Positions 16,968 through 26,556 are shown, numbered from the stretch's first letter. The stretch is DNA of 64,000 bases from Piscinibacter sp. (GCA_016706565.1 JADJJI010000004.1:186001-250000), one strand, 5' to 3'. The notes: generated from the sequence alone by a model not told the origin. A program made the numbers and translations.

Positions 16968-17498
16968 ATGCAAGCTGCCGAGCCGGGGCCTGTCGATCGC
17001 GCCATCACGGCCGTCTGTCGCGGCGTACTGTGGCTGTCTACCAGCGTGATCTTCGCGATCCTGGTGGCCAACACGGTGCTGCGCTACGCCACCGGGACGA
17101 GCCTTCAGTGGGCCAACGAGGTCCCGGAACTGCTGTTCCCCTGGCTGGTCATGGCCGGGGTGGTGCTCGCGGCCCAGCACGGCGCGCACATCGCCACCAC
17201 CTTCCTGATGGAAGCCCTGCCGACGGCGGCCAGGCGCGTCGTCGCCACCCTCGCCTGGGCCGTGGTGGCCGGCCTGTACGCGACGCTGGCCTGGGCCACC
17301 TTCCGCATGCTCGAGATCGTGCACGACGAGAAGTCGCCCATCCTGCAGCTGCCCGGATCGATCACCTACGCCTGCGTGATGGCCGGCATGGTGCTGCTCG
17401 CGGTGCTCGCGCTGCAGTCGGCCTGGCGCGCCTGGCATGCACGGCCCGCCGACGAAGCCACCCCGGCCGAACCGCCCGTGCCGGCGGCCCACTGGTGA
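16968..17498 (+). CDS. dctQ: TRAP transporter small membrane subunit (DctQ)
   Basis: 176 residues with four membrane segments (about 19-40, 57-76, 97-118 and 138-158) and the family motif WANEVPELLFPWLVMAG. The ATG at 16968 follows AAGGAGACAACG. Together with DctM it forms the Na+-driven importer served by DctP. The tail is Ala/Pro-rich and cytoplasmic. It ends 25 bp before dctM. Confidence 0.93.
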   Translation: MQAAEPGPVDRAITAVCRGVLWLSTSVIFAILVANTVLRYATGTSLQWANEVPELLFPWLVMAGVVLAAQHGAHIATTFLMEALPTAARRVVATLAWAVVAGLYATLAWATFRMLEIVHDEKSPILQLPGSITYACVMAGMVLLAVLALQSAWRAWHARPADEATPAEPPVPAAHW

Positions 17499-17523
17499 GC
17501 GCCAGACCCTCGAAGGAGTCGTC

Positions 17524-18783
17524 ATGAGTGCATTGATCCTGCTCGTCTTCATGGTGGCCGCCGTCGCGGCCATGCCCATCGCCCACGCGCTGCTGGTCGC
17601 GGCCATGGCCGCGGCGGCCAGTTCCGACAAGGTGCCGCTGGACCTGCTGGTGCAGCAGATGGTGGCGCAGGTGCAGAGCTTCCCGCTGATCGCCATTCCG
17701 TTCTTCATGCTCACCGGCACGCTGATGATGGGCGGCAAGCTCGGCGAGGCGCTGATCGGCGTGCTGTCCACGCTGCTCGGTCGCTTCCACGGCGGCCCGG
17801 CCCAGGTGGGCGTGTTGTCGTCTACGCTGTTCGGCGGCGTCTCGGGCTCGGCGGTGGCCGATGCCTCGGCGATCGGCTCGCTGCTGATCCCCTGGCACAA
17901 GCGCCTGGGCTACCCGGCAGCGTTCTCCGCGGCCACGCTGGCGGCGGCGGCCACGATCGACATCCTGATCCCGCCGTCGATCCCGATGATCCTGTTCGCG
18001 CTGACGTCCAATGCGTCGATCGCGTCGCTGTTCGTCGCCGGCGTGCTGCCGGGGCTGCTGATGTGCGGCGGCTTCATGGCGGCGTGCTGGTGGGTCGGCC
18101 GCCGGCGCAACTTCCCCCGCGAGACGGCGCCGTTCGACGCCGCCGCGTTCCGCCGCCACCTTGCCTATGCCTCGCCGGCGGTGATCCTGCCGGTGCTGAT
18201 CATCGTCTTCCTGCGCTTCGGCATCGCCACGCCGACCGAGGTGGCCGTGCTGTCCACGCTGTACGCGGGCCTGGTCTCGGCACTGATCTACCGCGACCTC
18301 GGCTGGAAGCGCCTGAACGACGCCATCGTGCATGCCGGACTGGCCACGGGCGTGGTGCTGCTGGTGATCATGGCCTCGGCCGCGATCGGCTGGCTGCTCA
18401 CCTTCGACCAGATGCCGCAGGGCGTGGCGCAGTGGGTGCAGCAGAACGTGCACGCCAAGTGGCTGGTGATCCTGCTGATGAACGTGATGATGCTGTTCCT
18501 CGGCATGTTCATCGACCTGCCGGCCGCCGTGCTGCTGCTCACGCCGGTGTTCGTGCCGCTGGCCAACGCCATCGGCATGGACATGACGCAGCTCGGGATC
18601 ATGATGGTCGTGAACCTGGCCATCGGCCTGTACACGCCGCCGGTGGGCACCACGCTGTTCATCACCAGCGCGCTGGCCAAGGTGAAGGTGGGCCACACGG
18701 TGCGCGAACTGGGGCCGTTCTACCTCGTCGCCTTCGGCGTGCTGGCGCTCGTGTCCTACGTGCCGGCCTCCATCCTCAAGTGA
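17524..18783 (+). CDS. dctM: TRAP transporter large permease subunit (DctM)
   Basis: 419 residues, very hydrophobic, about 12 membrane segments. Family signatures include FGGVSGSAVADASAIGSLLI, DILIPPSIPMILFAL and GLYTPPVGTTLFI. The ATG at 17524 has GAAGGAG upstream. It is the transport channel of the TRAP system and precedes the transketolase pair by 20 bp. Confidence 0.96.
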   Translation: MSALILLVFMVAAVAAMPIAHALLVAAMAAAASSDKVPLDLLVQQMVAQVQSFPLIAIPFFMLTGTLMMGGKLGEALIGVLSTLLGRFHGGPAQVGVLSSTLFGGVSGSAVADASAIGSLLIPWHKRLGYPAAFSAATLAAAATIDILIPPSIPMILFALTSNASIASLFVAGVLPGLLMCGGFMAACWWVGRRRNFPRETAPFDAAAFRRHLAYASPAVILPVLIIVFLRFGIATPTEVAVLSTLYAGLVSALIYRDLGWKRLNDAIVHAGLATGVVLLVIMASAAIGWLLTFDQMPQGVAQWVQQNVHAKWLVILLMNVMMLFLGMFIDLPAAVLLLTPVFVPLANAIGMDMTQLGIMMVVNLAIGLYTPPVGTTLFITSALAKVKVGHTVRELGPFYLVAFGVLALVSYVPASILK

Positions 18784-18803
18784 CTTCATCCAAGGAAACT
18801 CGA

Positions 18804-19649
18804 ATGAACCAACGACTGCAAGACCTGTCGCGCTCGGCCTGGCGTATCCGCCGCTACGCCGTGCGCATGGGCGAGGTGCAAGGCCAGGGCTACATCGGCC
18901 AGGCGCTCGGCTGGGCCGACGTGCTCGCCGTGGCCTACCGCCATGCGCTGAACCTGCGGCCCGCCGAGCCCGAGTGGGAAGGCCGCGACCGCTTCCTGCT
19001 CTCGCACGGCCACTACGCCATCGCGCACTACGCCGCGCTCATCGAGGCCGGCGTGATCCCCGAGAGCGAGCTCGAGACCTACGGCAGCGACGACAGCCGC
19101 CTGCCGATGTCGGGCATGGCCACCTACACGCCGGGCATGGAGATCTCTGGCGGCTCGCTCGGCCAGGGCCTGGTGATCGGCGTGGGCATGGCCCTCGGCC
19201 TGAAGCAGAAGAAGAACCCGGCCTTCGTCTACAACTCGATGTCCGACGGCGAGCTCGACGAAGGGTCGACCTGGGAGGCCGCGATGGCGGCGGCGCACCA
19301 CCGGCTCGACAACCTGATCTGCCTGGTCGACATCAACAACCAGCAGGCCGACGGCCCCTCGACCAAGGTGCTGGGCTTCGAGCCGCTGCACGACAAGTGG
19401 GCGGCCTTCGGCTGGCACGTGCAGCGCGTCAAGGGCAACGACCTGGCGGCCGTGCTGCAGGCGTTCGACACCGCGCGGACGCTTAAGGAGGCGAAGCCTC
19501 GCGTGATCCTGTTCGACACGCTGATGGGCAAGGGCGTGCCCTTCCTCGAGCAGCGCGAGAAGAACCACTTCATCCGCGTCGACCCGCCCGAGTGGCAGCA
19601 GGCCCTCGACATCCTCGACCAAACCCGCCCCGAAGGAGCCCTGGCATGA
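18804..19649 (+). CDS. Transketolase, N-terminal (TPP-binding) subunit
   Basis: 281 residues covering the pyrophosphate-binding half of transketolase. It shows SHGHYAIAHYAAL, GSLGQGLVIGVGMALG and the TPP/Mg motif SDGELDEGSTWEA ending in VDINNQQADG. The usual G in GDG is S here, as seen in many split transketolases. With the next gene it forms an alpha2beta2 enzyme that moves a two-carbon ketol unit. Split transketolases in catabolic operons often act on unusual sugars. The stop overlaps the next start (ATGA, 19646-19649), so the subunits are coupled. Confidence 0.93.
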   Translation: MNQRLQDLSRSAWRIRRYAVRMGEVQGQGYIGQALGWADVLAVAYRHALNLRPAEPEWEGRDRFLLSHGHYAIAHYAALIEAGVIPESELETYGSDDSRLPMSGMATYTPGMEISGGSLGQGLVIGVGMALGLKQKKNPAFVYNSMSDGELDEGSTWEAAMAAAHHRLDNLICLVDINNQQADGPSTKVLGFEPLHDKWAAFGWHVQRVKGNDLAAVLQAFDTARTLKEAKPRVILFDTLMGKGVPFLEQREKNHFIRVDPPEWQQALDILDQTRPEGALA

Positions 19650-20671
19650 GCAGCGCCACCGTGACCGAGAAGAAGCCGAAGCTGACCACCTCGGCGATGA
19701 TCGCCTCCATCGCCGCCGACGGGCAGCGCGTCAAGGCCGCGCCGTTCGGCAAGGCACTGGTGGAGTACGCGGCGAGCCGCCCCGAGGTGGTCGGCCTCAC
19801 CGCCGACCTGGCCAAGTACACCGACCTGCACTTGTTCGCGCAGGCCTACCCCGAGCGCTTCTTCCAGATGGGCATGGCCGAGCAGTTGCTGATGGGCACG
19901 GCCGGCGGCCTGGCCAAGGAAGGCCTGGTGCCGTTCGCCACCACCTACGCGGTGTTCGGCACGCGCCGCGCCTACGACTTCATCCACCAGGTGATCGCCG
20001 AGGAGAACCTGAACGTCAAGATCTGCTGCGCGCTGCCCGGCCTGACCACCGGCTACGGGCCCAGCCACCAGGCCACCGAGGACCTGGCGATGATGCGCGG
20101 CGTGCCGGGCCTGACCATCGTCGACCCCTGCGACGCGCTGGATATCGAGCAGGCAGTGCCGCAGATCGCCGCGCACCCCGGTCCGGTCTACATGCGCCTG
20201 CTGCGCGGCCAGGTGCCCTTGGTGCTCGACGAGATCGAGGGTGGAATCGAAAACTACAGCTTCGAGCTCGGCAAGGCCAAGACGCTGCGCGAGGGCGACG
20301 ACGTGCTCGTCATCTCCAGCGGCATCCTGACCATGCGTGCGCTCGAGGTGGCGCAGGACCTGGCCCAGGACAACATCGGCGTCTCGGTGCTGCACTGCCC
20401 GACCATCAAGCCGCTGGACGAGGCCGCCATCGTCGAGGCGGTGCGCTACAAGCACCGGCTCGTCGTCGTGGCCGAGAACCACTCGGTGGTCGGCGGGCTC
20501 GGCGAGGCCGTGGCGAGCGCACTGCTGCGCCACCGCGTGCAGCCGGCGGGCTTCCAGCTGGCAGGACTGCCGGATGCCTTCCTCGATGCCGGTGCCTTGC
20601 CGACGCTGCACGACCGTTATGGCATCAGCCGACAGGCGCTGGGCGCGCGGATCAAGGGCTGGCTGGGCTGA
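19646..20671 (+). CDS. Transketolase, C-terminal (pyrimidine-binding) subunit
   Basis: 341 residues covering the central pyrimidine-binding domain and the C-terminal domain. The catalytic glutamate lies in FQMGMAEQLLMG. The segment TTGYGPSHQATEDLAMMRG is typical of the family. The C-terminal domain begins near ISSGILTMRALE. The pair is the last step encoded by the SDR-TRAP operon. No sugar kinase, isomerase or aldolase is present nearby, so the acceptor or donor must come from central metabolism or the substrate is used unphosphorylated. Confidence 0.93.
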   Translation: MSSATVTEKKPKLTTSAMIASIAADGQRVKAAPFGKALVEYAASRPEVVGLTADLAKYTDLHLFAQAYPERFFQMGMAEQLLMGTAGGLAKEGLVPFATTYAVFGTRRAYDFIHQVIAEENLNVKICCALPGLTTGYGPSHQATEDLAMMRGVPGLTIVDPCDALDIEQAVPQIAAHPGPVYMRLLRGQVPLVLDEIEGGIENYSFELGKAKTLREGDDVLVISSGILTMRALEVAQDLAQDNIGVSVLHCPTIKPLDEAAIVEAVRYKHRLVVVAENHSVVGGLGEAVASALLRHRVQPAGFQLAGLPDAFLDAGALPTLHDRYGISRQALGARIKGWLG

Positions 20672-20744
20672 AGCTCGGCTGCCGCGAGTACATCGCGGTG
20701 GACTCGAGCGGGCTCAGTGAACGACTGTTCCCATTTGGGTCGGG

Positions 20745-20770
20745 CGTCTGCTAAGGGTCGATAGCGGACG
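20745..20770. terminator. Hairpin between convergent genes
   Basis: Arms CGTCTGCT (20745-20752) and AGCGGACG (20763-20770) pair with one G:T; the loop contains GGGTCGA. It lies between the transketolase gene and the oppositely oriented methyltransferase, so it could end both transcripts. I recall similar GTCNGCT...GGTCGA...AGCGGAC hairpins as multicopy intergenic elements in proteobacteria; not verified. Confidence 0.5.
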
Positions 20771-20812
20771 TTGCGGACCAGCCCGTGCCCCGATCCATGA
20801 CCGCGATCCGTC

Positions 20813-22072
20813 TCAGGCCGAGCCGGCGCGTGCCACGTCGCCTTGAATCAGCGTCTCCAGGCACTGCTCGCGCAGCCCGTAGAAGCGCTTGATCTCGGCA
20901 ATCTGCGCCAGCAGTTCGGGCTTGCGCTTCTCGGCCGCCGCCAGCGCGGCGCCGCTCTTCTTCACGGCCAGGATCATCTTGTTCTTGCTGGTGTGCTCCA
21001 GCGCCACGAACTCGAACACCTGCGTCTCGTAGCCTTGCGCCTCGAGTAGCAATGCGCGCAGCGAATCGGTCACCATCTCGGCTTCCTGGCCGAGGTGGAT
21101 GCCGTGCTGCAGCATCGGGCGCAGCAGCGGCGGCGTCTGCATCTGCGGGCGGATCTGCTTGTGGCAGCACGGCGAGCACATGATGATCGCGGCCCCGGCA
21201 CGCAGCCCGAGGTGGATGGCGTGGTCGGTGGCGGTGTCGCAGGCGTGTAGCGCGATCATCACGTCCAGCCGCGCCGGCGTGTAGCTGCGCACGTCGCCCT
21301 GGTCGAAGTGCAGGCCGGCCAGGCCGTGCCGAGCGGCGGCCGCGTTGCACAGGCGCACCATGTCTTCGCGCAGTTCGACACCGGTGACCCGCGCCTGCTT
21401 GCCCTGGCCGAGCAGCCAGTCGTGCATCGCGAAGGTCAGGTAGCCCTTGCCGGAGCCGAAGTCGACCACGTGGACCTCGGGGCTCGCCGCCAGCGGGCTG
21501 CTCCTCAGGGCCGCGCTCATCACCTCGATGAACTTGTTGATCTGCTTCCACTTGCGCGACATCGCCGGCACCAGCTGGCGCTCGCCCTTCACTTCGTGGG
21601 TGAGGCCCAGGTCGGTCCAGAAGGGCGCGTCCAGCGACAGCGGGCGCTGCTTGGCCTTGTCGTGCGCTGCGTTCTCGGCGGGCTGGTCTTCAGCGGCGAG
21701 CGCGCCGATGCGCAGGCTGGGCTTGCCCTTGCGGCTGAAGACCAGCTGGATCTCCTGCGAGCGCGTGTGCAGGTGGGCGTTGAGGAAGTCGCGACCCAGC
21801 AGCGCGGCGACCTGCGCCAGGCCTTCGTCCAGCGGATGGTTCTTGGTGACGTCCTTCGTCTGGTGGCGCCACAGGAACGACAGCTGTCGCTCGCCGCGCA
21901 ACTGCACCTCGCGCACCGTCAGGCGCTCCAGCGTGTCCGGCGCGCCGACGTGCCTGCTCAGCAGCAGCCGGACGAAACTGCCATCGGCCAGCGCCGTGCG
22001 CAGCAGAACGACGAAGCGCTCCCGGGCATCGGCCTGGGCGGCGGGCGGCGGGTCGATCAGGGTGCTGAACAT
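20813..22072 (-). CDS. SAM-dependent methyltransferase-like protein (substrate unknown)
   Basis: 419 residues from the ATG at 22072. The N-terminal 170 residues contain RLTVREVQLRGERQLSFLWR, FLNAHLHTRSQEIQLVFSRK and PLDEGLAQVAALLG. The C-terminal half has a class I methyltransferase core: motif I VHVVDFGSGKGYLTFA, acidic motif II VTGVELREDMV, and LDVMIALHACDTATDHAI. A CSPCCHKQI motif follows, as in a family of conserved bacterial methyltransferases related to eukaryotic METTL25/RRNAD1-like proteins (recalled similarity). An RNA substrate is possible but not shown. It starts 5 nt after the sensor-kinase gene and may be co-transcribed with it. Confidence 0.8.
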   Translation of the reverse strand: MFSTLIDPPPAAQADARERFVVLLRTALADGSFVRLLLSRHVGAPDTLERLTVREVQLRGERQLSFLWRHQTKDVTKNHPLDEGLAQVAALLGRDFLNAHLHTRSQEIQLVFSRKGKPSLRIGALAAEDQPAENAAHDKAKQRPLSLDAPFWTDLGLTHEVKGERQLVPAMSRKWKQINKFIEVMSAALRSSPLAASPEVHVVDFGSGKGYLTFAMHDWLLGQGKQARVTGVELREDMVRLCNAAAARHGLAGLHFDQGDVRSYTPARLDVMIALHACDTATDHAIHLGLRAGAAIIMCSPCCHKQIRPQMQTPPLLRPMLQHGIHLGQEAEMVTDSLRALLLEAQGYETQVFEFVALEHTSKNKMILAVKKSGAALAAAEKRKPELLAQIAEIKRFYGLREQCLETLIQGDVARAGSA

Positions 22073-22077
22073 CGCGG

Positions 22078-23991
22078 TCAAGAGGACTGGAGCGGATTCT
22101 CGTTCATCGACGACACCATCCGCACCACCGTCCCGCCCGCACCGCTGTCGATTTGCAGCGCCACCGGGATCTGAGCGGCACGCGAGCGCATGTTGCGCAG
22201 GCCGTCGCCGCGGCCCTGGAGGGCTTGCGGGTCGAATCCTTCGCCGTCGTCGCCCACCGCCAGCGCCCAGGCGCCGCCGGGCAGGTTCTCGAAGTGCACG
22301 CTCAGGCAGCGCGGCCGTGAATGCTTGAGCGCGTTGGTGAATGCCTCCTGCACGATCCGCAGGGTGTGCAGCACCTGGTCGGAGCTCAGTTGCGGGCTGT
22401 TGCCATCGGCGGCAATGCGCCAGTCCAGCCTCACGCCGGCGTTGGCCAGGCGCGGCTCCATGCGGTAGCGGAAGTTGCCCAGCACCAGCAGCAGCTCGTT
22501 GCCGGCGGGCTTGAGCGAGTCGATGGCCAGCCGCAGGTCGTCGACGCACTCGCGCAGCACGCCGGCCACGGCCGGCCCGGCCAGCGTGCCCGCCTCCACC
22601 AGAAGGATCGAGCTGATCAGCTGCGATCCCAGGCCGTCGTGGATGTCGCGCACGATGCGCTCGCGCTCCTCGGCCGCCACGCGTTCGCGCTGCAGCTCCA
22701 GCACGCGGGCATGCTCGATGGCGATCTCGCGCTCGCGTTCGGCCAGGCGTGCATCCAGTTCCTCGTTGATGCGCTCCTGCTGCGTGCGCGCCCTGGCGAA
22801 GGCATCCACCAGGTTGGCGCCCATGACCAGCGAGAAGACCACCATGCTGTAGGGCGTCAGGTAGATGCGCGCCTCGCTTTGCCGGATGCCCAGTTGCAGC
22901 AGCAGATCCATGGCGCCGAAGGCCTGCGCCACCAGCAGTGCGAACAGCAGCAGCACCAGCTCCAGCCGGGGCGTGCGCCGGTATTGCAGGGCCACGAAGC
23001 CGATCGTCGCGATCCACAGCGCCGTGAGCCAGACATAGCCGAGCCCGAAGACCTGCGGGTAGGGCACCGTCAGCACCACGATCGTCCAGGCCACCGAGGC
23101 CAGGAGCAAGGCCCGCTCGGCCCGCGGGAACGAGCGCCGGCACAGGCGGAACGAAAAGAAGATCAGCGAGATCAGCATCCAGTGCAGCGGCACGCTGGCC
23201 CAGGCCTCGTACCAGCCGCTCAGGCTGGGTGCGACGATGAACAGGTGACCGTTGCGCACCGAGGCCAGCACGCAGGCCAGGCCGAACCAGCCGTAGGCCG
23301 CGTCCTGGCGCCGCCGCAGCCAGTACAGCAGCGCCGGGAAGCCCAGCAGCAGGGTGACGAGGCTGGTGATCTGCGGCCCGGTCACGCGCCAGAACAGCAC
23401 GTGGTCGTACTGCTTCTGCAACTCGGCGTGCGGCCCCAGGCTCATGCCGTTGACGACACCCTTGCCGAATCGGTTGACGCTCAGGCGCACGTCGATGGTG
23501 TTCTCGCCGCTCTTCAGCAGCGCCGTCGGGATGCTGTAGAAGAGCGGGTGGTTCCAGCCGAAGGACTCGGCGTTCGACACGCTGGTGTTGCCGACCTGCG
23601 CCCCGTTGACGAACACGCGCGCGCGGTTGGCCGACGACACGAACAGGGCCACCGCGCTGTCGGGCACGGCGTCGAGTTGCACGCGCGCACGCAGCCAGCG
23701 GTGCGCGCCCTCGGCCGGCCGGGGCACCAGGATGTTGCCGTCCGAGCGTTCAGGCGAGGAGGCACCAGGGGGCGGCGGCTGGAGCCCGCTGTGTTCTGCA
23801 AAGACCTCGAACTTGCGCACGGCGATGGGCGGCACCGCGCCCTGCGCCCAGGCCGCCGTGGCCTGCAGCAGCAGCGCCAGACCGATCAGCCAGGCGGCGG
23901 CGCTACATCTCGATGAGGCCCAGGCGCGAGGCCTCGTGCACGGCCTGCCCGCGCGAATTGACGCCCAGCTTCCGGTAGGTGCGATTGACAT
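22078..23991 (-). CDS. Sensor histidine kinase, 7TM-DISM-like input, NarL-type partner
   Basis: 637 residues. A signal sequence ends near AAWAQG (about 50). A periplasmic beta-sandwich domain contains WLRARVQLDAVP and ARVFVNGAQVGN. About seven membrane segments (about 210-400) and a coiled coil rich in Glu/Arg follow. The HisKA_3 box is ERIVRDIHDGLGSQL and the ATPase box AVGDDGEGFDPQ. The layout matches 7TMR-DISM kinases, which sense extracellular ligands such as carbohydrates. The ATG at 23991 lies 89 bp inside the response-regulator gene; no later start before the signal region is apparent, so the long overlap is likely real. Confidence 0.88.
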   Translation of the reverse strand: MSIAPTGSWASIRAGRPCTRPRAWASSRCSAAAWLIGLALLLQATAAWAQGAVPPIAVRKFEVFAEHSGLQPPPPGASSPERSDGNILVPRPAEGAHRWLRARVQLDAVPDSAVALFVSSANRARVFVNGAQVGNTSVSNAESFGWNHPLFYSIPTALLKSGENTIDVRLSVNRFGKGVVNGMSLGPHAELQKQYDHVLFWRVTGPQITSLVTLLLGFPALLYWLRRRQDAAYGWFGLACVLASVRNGHLFIVAPSLSGWYEAWASVPLHWMLISLIFFSFRLCRRSFPRAERALLLASVAWTIVVLTVPYPQVFGLGYVWLTALWIATIGFVALQYRRTPRLELVLLLFALLVAQAFGAMDLLLQLGIRQSEARIYLTPYSMVVFSLVMGANLVDAFARARTQQERINEELDARLAEREREIAIEHARVLELQRERVAAEERERIVRDIHDGLGSQLISSILLVEAGTLAGPAVAGVLRECVDDLRLAIDSLKPAGNELLLVLGNFRYRMEPRLANAGVRLDWRIAADGNSPQLSSDQVLHTLRIVQEAFTNALKHSRPRCLSVHFENLPGGAWALAVGDDGEGFDPQALQGRGDGLRNMRSRAAQIPVALQIDSGAGGTVVRMVSSMNENPLQSS

Positions 23992-24568
23992 GGGTCTTCA
24001 CGGTGTTCACGGTGATCGACAGCAGATCGCAGATCTCCGCGAAACTGAATCCCTTGGCCACGAGCGTGAGGATCTCGGCCTCGCGCTCACTCAGCGCCAC
24101 GCCGGCGTCGCTCGGCATGCTCGATGGCGGCGCCGGTGCGCGCAGGCGGCTCAGTACCAGGCGCGCCACCATCGGGCTGATCGGCGAGCCGCCGTCGAGC
24201 AGGTCGTGCAGTGCGCCGAGCATGTCTTCGCCACTCGAGTCCTTCAGCAGGTAGCCGATGGCGCCGGCCTCGATAGCGCCGACCACGTGCTCCTCGTCGC
24301 CGAACACGGTGACGACCATCACCGCGCATTGCGGCTGCAGGAGCGCGGCGGCGCGGATCAGCTCGGTGCCGTCGCCGTCGGGCAGGCCCAGATCGACCAC
24401 CACGGCGTCCAGGCGCGTGTGCTCGAGCGCCTGCAGGCCCAGAGCCAGCGTGTCGACCGCACCGACCACTTCGAAGCTCGCGTCCGAGCCGAGGATGGCC
24501 TGGAAGCGCGCACGAAAGGCCCGATCGTCCTCGACGATGAGCACTGCACTGCGATCGGCCGAGTCCAT
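23903..24568 (-). CDS. LuxR/NarL-family response regulator
   Basis: 221 residues. Receiver domain: acidic pair in LIVEDDRAF, phospho-acceptor D59 in VVVDLGLPDGDG, Lys in YLLKDSSGED. Output domain: ALSEREAEILTLVAKGFSFA and NTVKTHVNRTYRKLGVNSR, the GerE helix-turn-helix. Cognate regulator of the overlapping kinase. It is divergent from the FG-GAP lipoprotein gene 159 bp away, a possible target. Confidence 0.94.
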   Translation of the reverse strand: MDSADRSAVLIVEDDRAFRARFQAILGSDASFEVVGAVDTLALGLQALEHTRLDAVVVDLGLPDGDGTELIRAAALLQPQCAVMVVTVFGDEEHVVGAIEAGAIGYLLKDSSGEDMLGALHDLLDGGSPISPMVARLVLSRLRAPAPPSSMPSDAGVALSEREAEILTLVAKGFSFAEICDLLSITVNTVKTHVNRTYRKLGVNSRGQAVHEASRLGLIEM

Positions 24569-24727
24569 TGGTGGGCCACCCCCTGCGAGCGCAGTTTAGC
24601 CACGCCGGCGCTTCTAGGGGTCGCCCGTGCGGGCGACAGACCGCGGCGAGTCGGCGACCTAAGCTGAACGCGAGGCTGATGGCCCGCACATCCGATGCAG
24701 GGCTGCAGACCGCGACAGGGAGTCGAC

Positions 24728-26533
24728 ATGGAACGGATATCGCAGTCCCCCGGCGCCGCGTGCCGGGCTGCCGCGGCGGCATGGCTGGCGGCGCTGGTGC
24801 TGGCGGCCTGCGGAGGCGGTGGCACCGCAGACGGGGCCCTTGGCTTCAGCGTGCAGCTGAACGCGCCTTCGGCGACGCCGCAGCCGCGCCAGCTCTCGCT
24901 CGATTTCAGCGCTTCTGGCCCGGCCAGCGCCGCCATCGCGGTCTACCGCGTGCAGTGGCGTGCCGATGCGCAGACCGACTACGCACCGCTGGGTGCGGAC
25001 CTCGCCGCGAGTGCCACCACCGCACTCGTCGAACTGCCCGGCCTGACGGGCCTTCAGTGGGTGCAGGCCAGCGTGCGGATGCAGGCCTGCGACGCGGCCG
25101 GCGACTGCGTCGTGAGCAACGAACAGCCGCTGGCGGCCGTGCTCGGCGCGGCCGTGGGCTACTTCAAGGCCGGCAACGCCGGCGGCGAGGATGTGTTCGG
25201 CAGCCGGGTGATGCTGTCTTCCGACGGCAGCACGATGGCCGTCTCGGCCTGGCACGAGGACAGCGGGGCCGACGGCGTCAACGCTGACGGCGCCGACGAC
25301 AGCGCGCCCGAGAGCGGCGCGGTCTATGTGTTTGCCCGCGGCGCTTCGGGCTGGGCGTTGCAGGCTTACCTGAAGGCCTCGAACAGCGACGCGAACGACC
25401 AGTTCGGTTTCGCGCTGGCCCTGTCGGCGGACGGCAGCACGCTGGCGATCGGCGCCGATGGCGAGGGCAGCGTCGCCACCGGCCTGGGCGGCAACGAGGC
25501 TGACAACAGCGCGCCCGCCAGCGGCGCCGTGTACCTGTTCGCGCGCCAGGGTGGTGCGTGGAGCCAGAGCGACTATGTCAAGGCTTCGAATACCGTGGCG
25601 GGCGACCGCTTCGGCCGCAGCCTGGCGCTGTCGGCCGACGGGCGGCGCCTCGCCGTGGGGGCGCTCAACCAGGGCAACGGCGGTGCCGCCTACGTGTTCG
25701 AGCGCAATGCCACCGGCTGGGTGCAGACCGCCCTGCTGAAAGCCTCCAACGAGGACGTCAATGACTGGTTCGGCCATGCGCTGGCACTCTCGGCCGACGG
25801 CGCCACGCTCGCCGTCGCGGCGCGCGAAGAGGCCAGCGCGGCCAGCGGCGTGAACGGCGACCAGTCCGACGATTCGACGGCGGCTGCCGGGGCCGTCTAT
25901 GTGTTCGCCCGCAGCGACATGGGCGTGTGGTCGCAAGAGGCCTACGTGAAGGCCTCCAATCCCGGATCCCTCGACCGCTTCGGCCACGCACTGGCGCTCT
26001 CGGCCGACGGCGCCACGCTGGCCGTCGGAGCCTTTGGCGAAGACAGCGCGGCGGCCGGCGTCGACGGGGATCAGGCCAGCGATGCCGCGAACAGCAGCGG
26101 CGCGGTCTACGTCTTCGTGCGCGACGCAGCGGCCTGGGTCCAGCAGGCCTACCTCAAGGCGTCGAACACGGGCTCCAGCGATTCATTCGGACTGGCCCTG
26201 GCCTTGTCGGCCGACAGTCGGACGCTCGCTGTCGGCGCCTACAACGAATCCGGCAACGCGCGCACGGTCAATGGCGCACAGGACAACGACCAGGCCAGCG
26301 AAAGCGGCGCGGTGTACCTGTTCACGCGCGATGGCAGCTCGTGGGCACAGCGCGCGTACGTGAAGGCACCCGACAACCGCGCGCGAGACCACTTCGGCCA
26401 GAGCGTGTCCCTGTCCGCGGACGGCAGCACGCTGCTCGTGGGTGCGCCGGACGAGGACAGCGACGCCACCGGCATCGCTGGCAATCGCGACTCCGTGGCG
26501 GCGCCTGAGAGCGGTGCCGTCTACCTGTTCTGA
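24728..26533 (+). CDS. Lipoprotein with seven FG-GAP-like repeats (beta-propeller)
   Basis: 601 residues; ATG 24728 follows CAGGGAGTCGAC. Lipobox LAAC places the lipid-bearing cysteine at C28. A fibronectin-like domain of about 100 residues follows. Then come seven repeats of about 60-70 residues, each shaped AYLKASN...DxFGxALALSADGSTLAxGA...SGAVYLF. Seven repeats and the FG plus DG-rich loops suggest a seven-bladed integrin-type propeller with Ca2+ loops, displayed on the cell surface or periplasm. The role may be binding or adhesion. A close paralogue follows 23 bp downstream. Confidence 0.85.
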   Translation: MERISQSPGAACRAAAAAWLAALVLAACGGGGTADGALGFSVQLNAPSATPQPRQLSLDFSASGPASAAIAVYRVQWRADAQTDYAPLGADLAASATTALVELPGLTGLQWVQASVRMQACDAAGDCVVSNEQPLAAVLGAAVGYFKAGNAGGEDVFGSRVMLSSDGSTMAVSAWHEDSGADGVNADGADDSAPESGAVYVFARGASGWALQAYLKASNSDANDQFGFALALSADGSTLAIGADGEGSVATGLGGNEADNSAPASGAVYLFARQGGAWSQSDYVKASNTVAGDRFGRSLALSADGRRLAVGALNQGNGGAAYVFERNATGWVQTALLKASNEDVNDWFGHALALSADGATLAVAAREEASAASGVNGDQSDDSTAAAGAVYVFARSDMGVWSQEAYVKASNPGSLDRFGHALALSADGATLAVGAFGEDSAAAGVDGDQASDAANSSGAVYVFVRDAAAWVQQAYLKASNTGSSDSFGLALALSADSRTLAVGAYNESGNARTVNGAQDNDQASESGAVYLFTRDGSSWAQRAYVKAPDNRARDHFGQSVSLSADGSTLLVGAPDEDSDATGIAGNRDSVAAPESGAVYLF

Positions 26534-26556
26534 ATCCATCACGAAAGGCACTTCCC

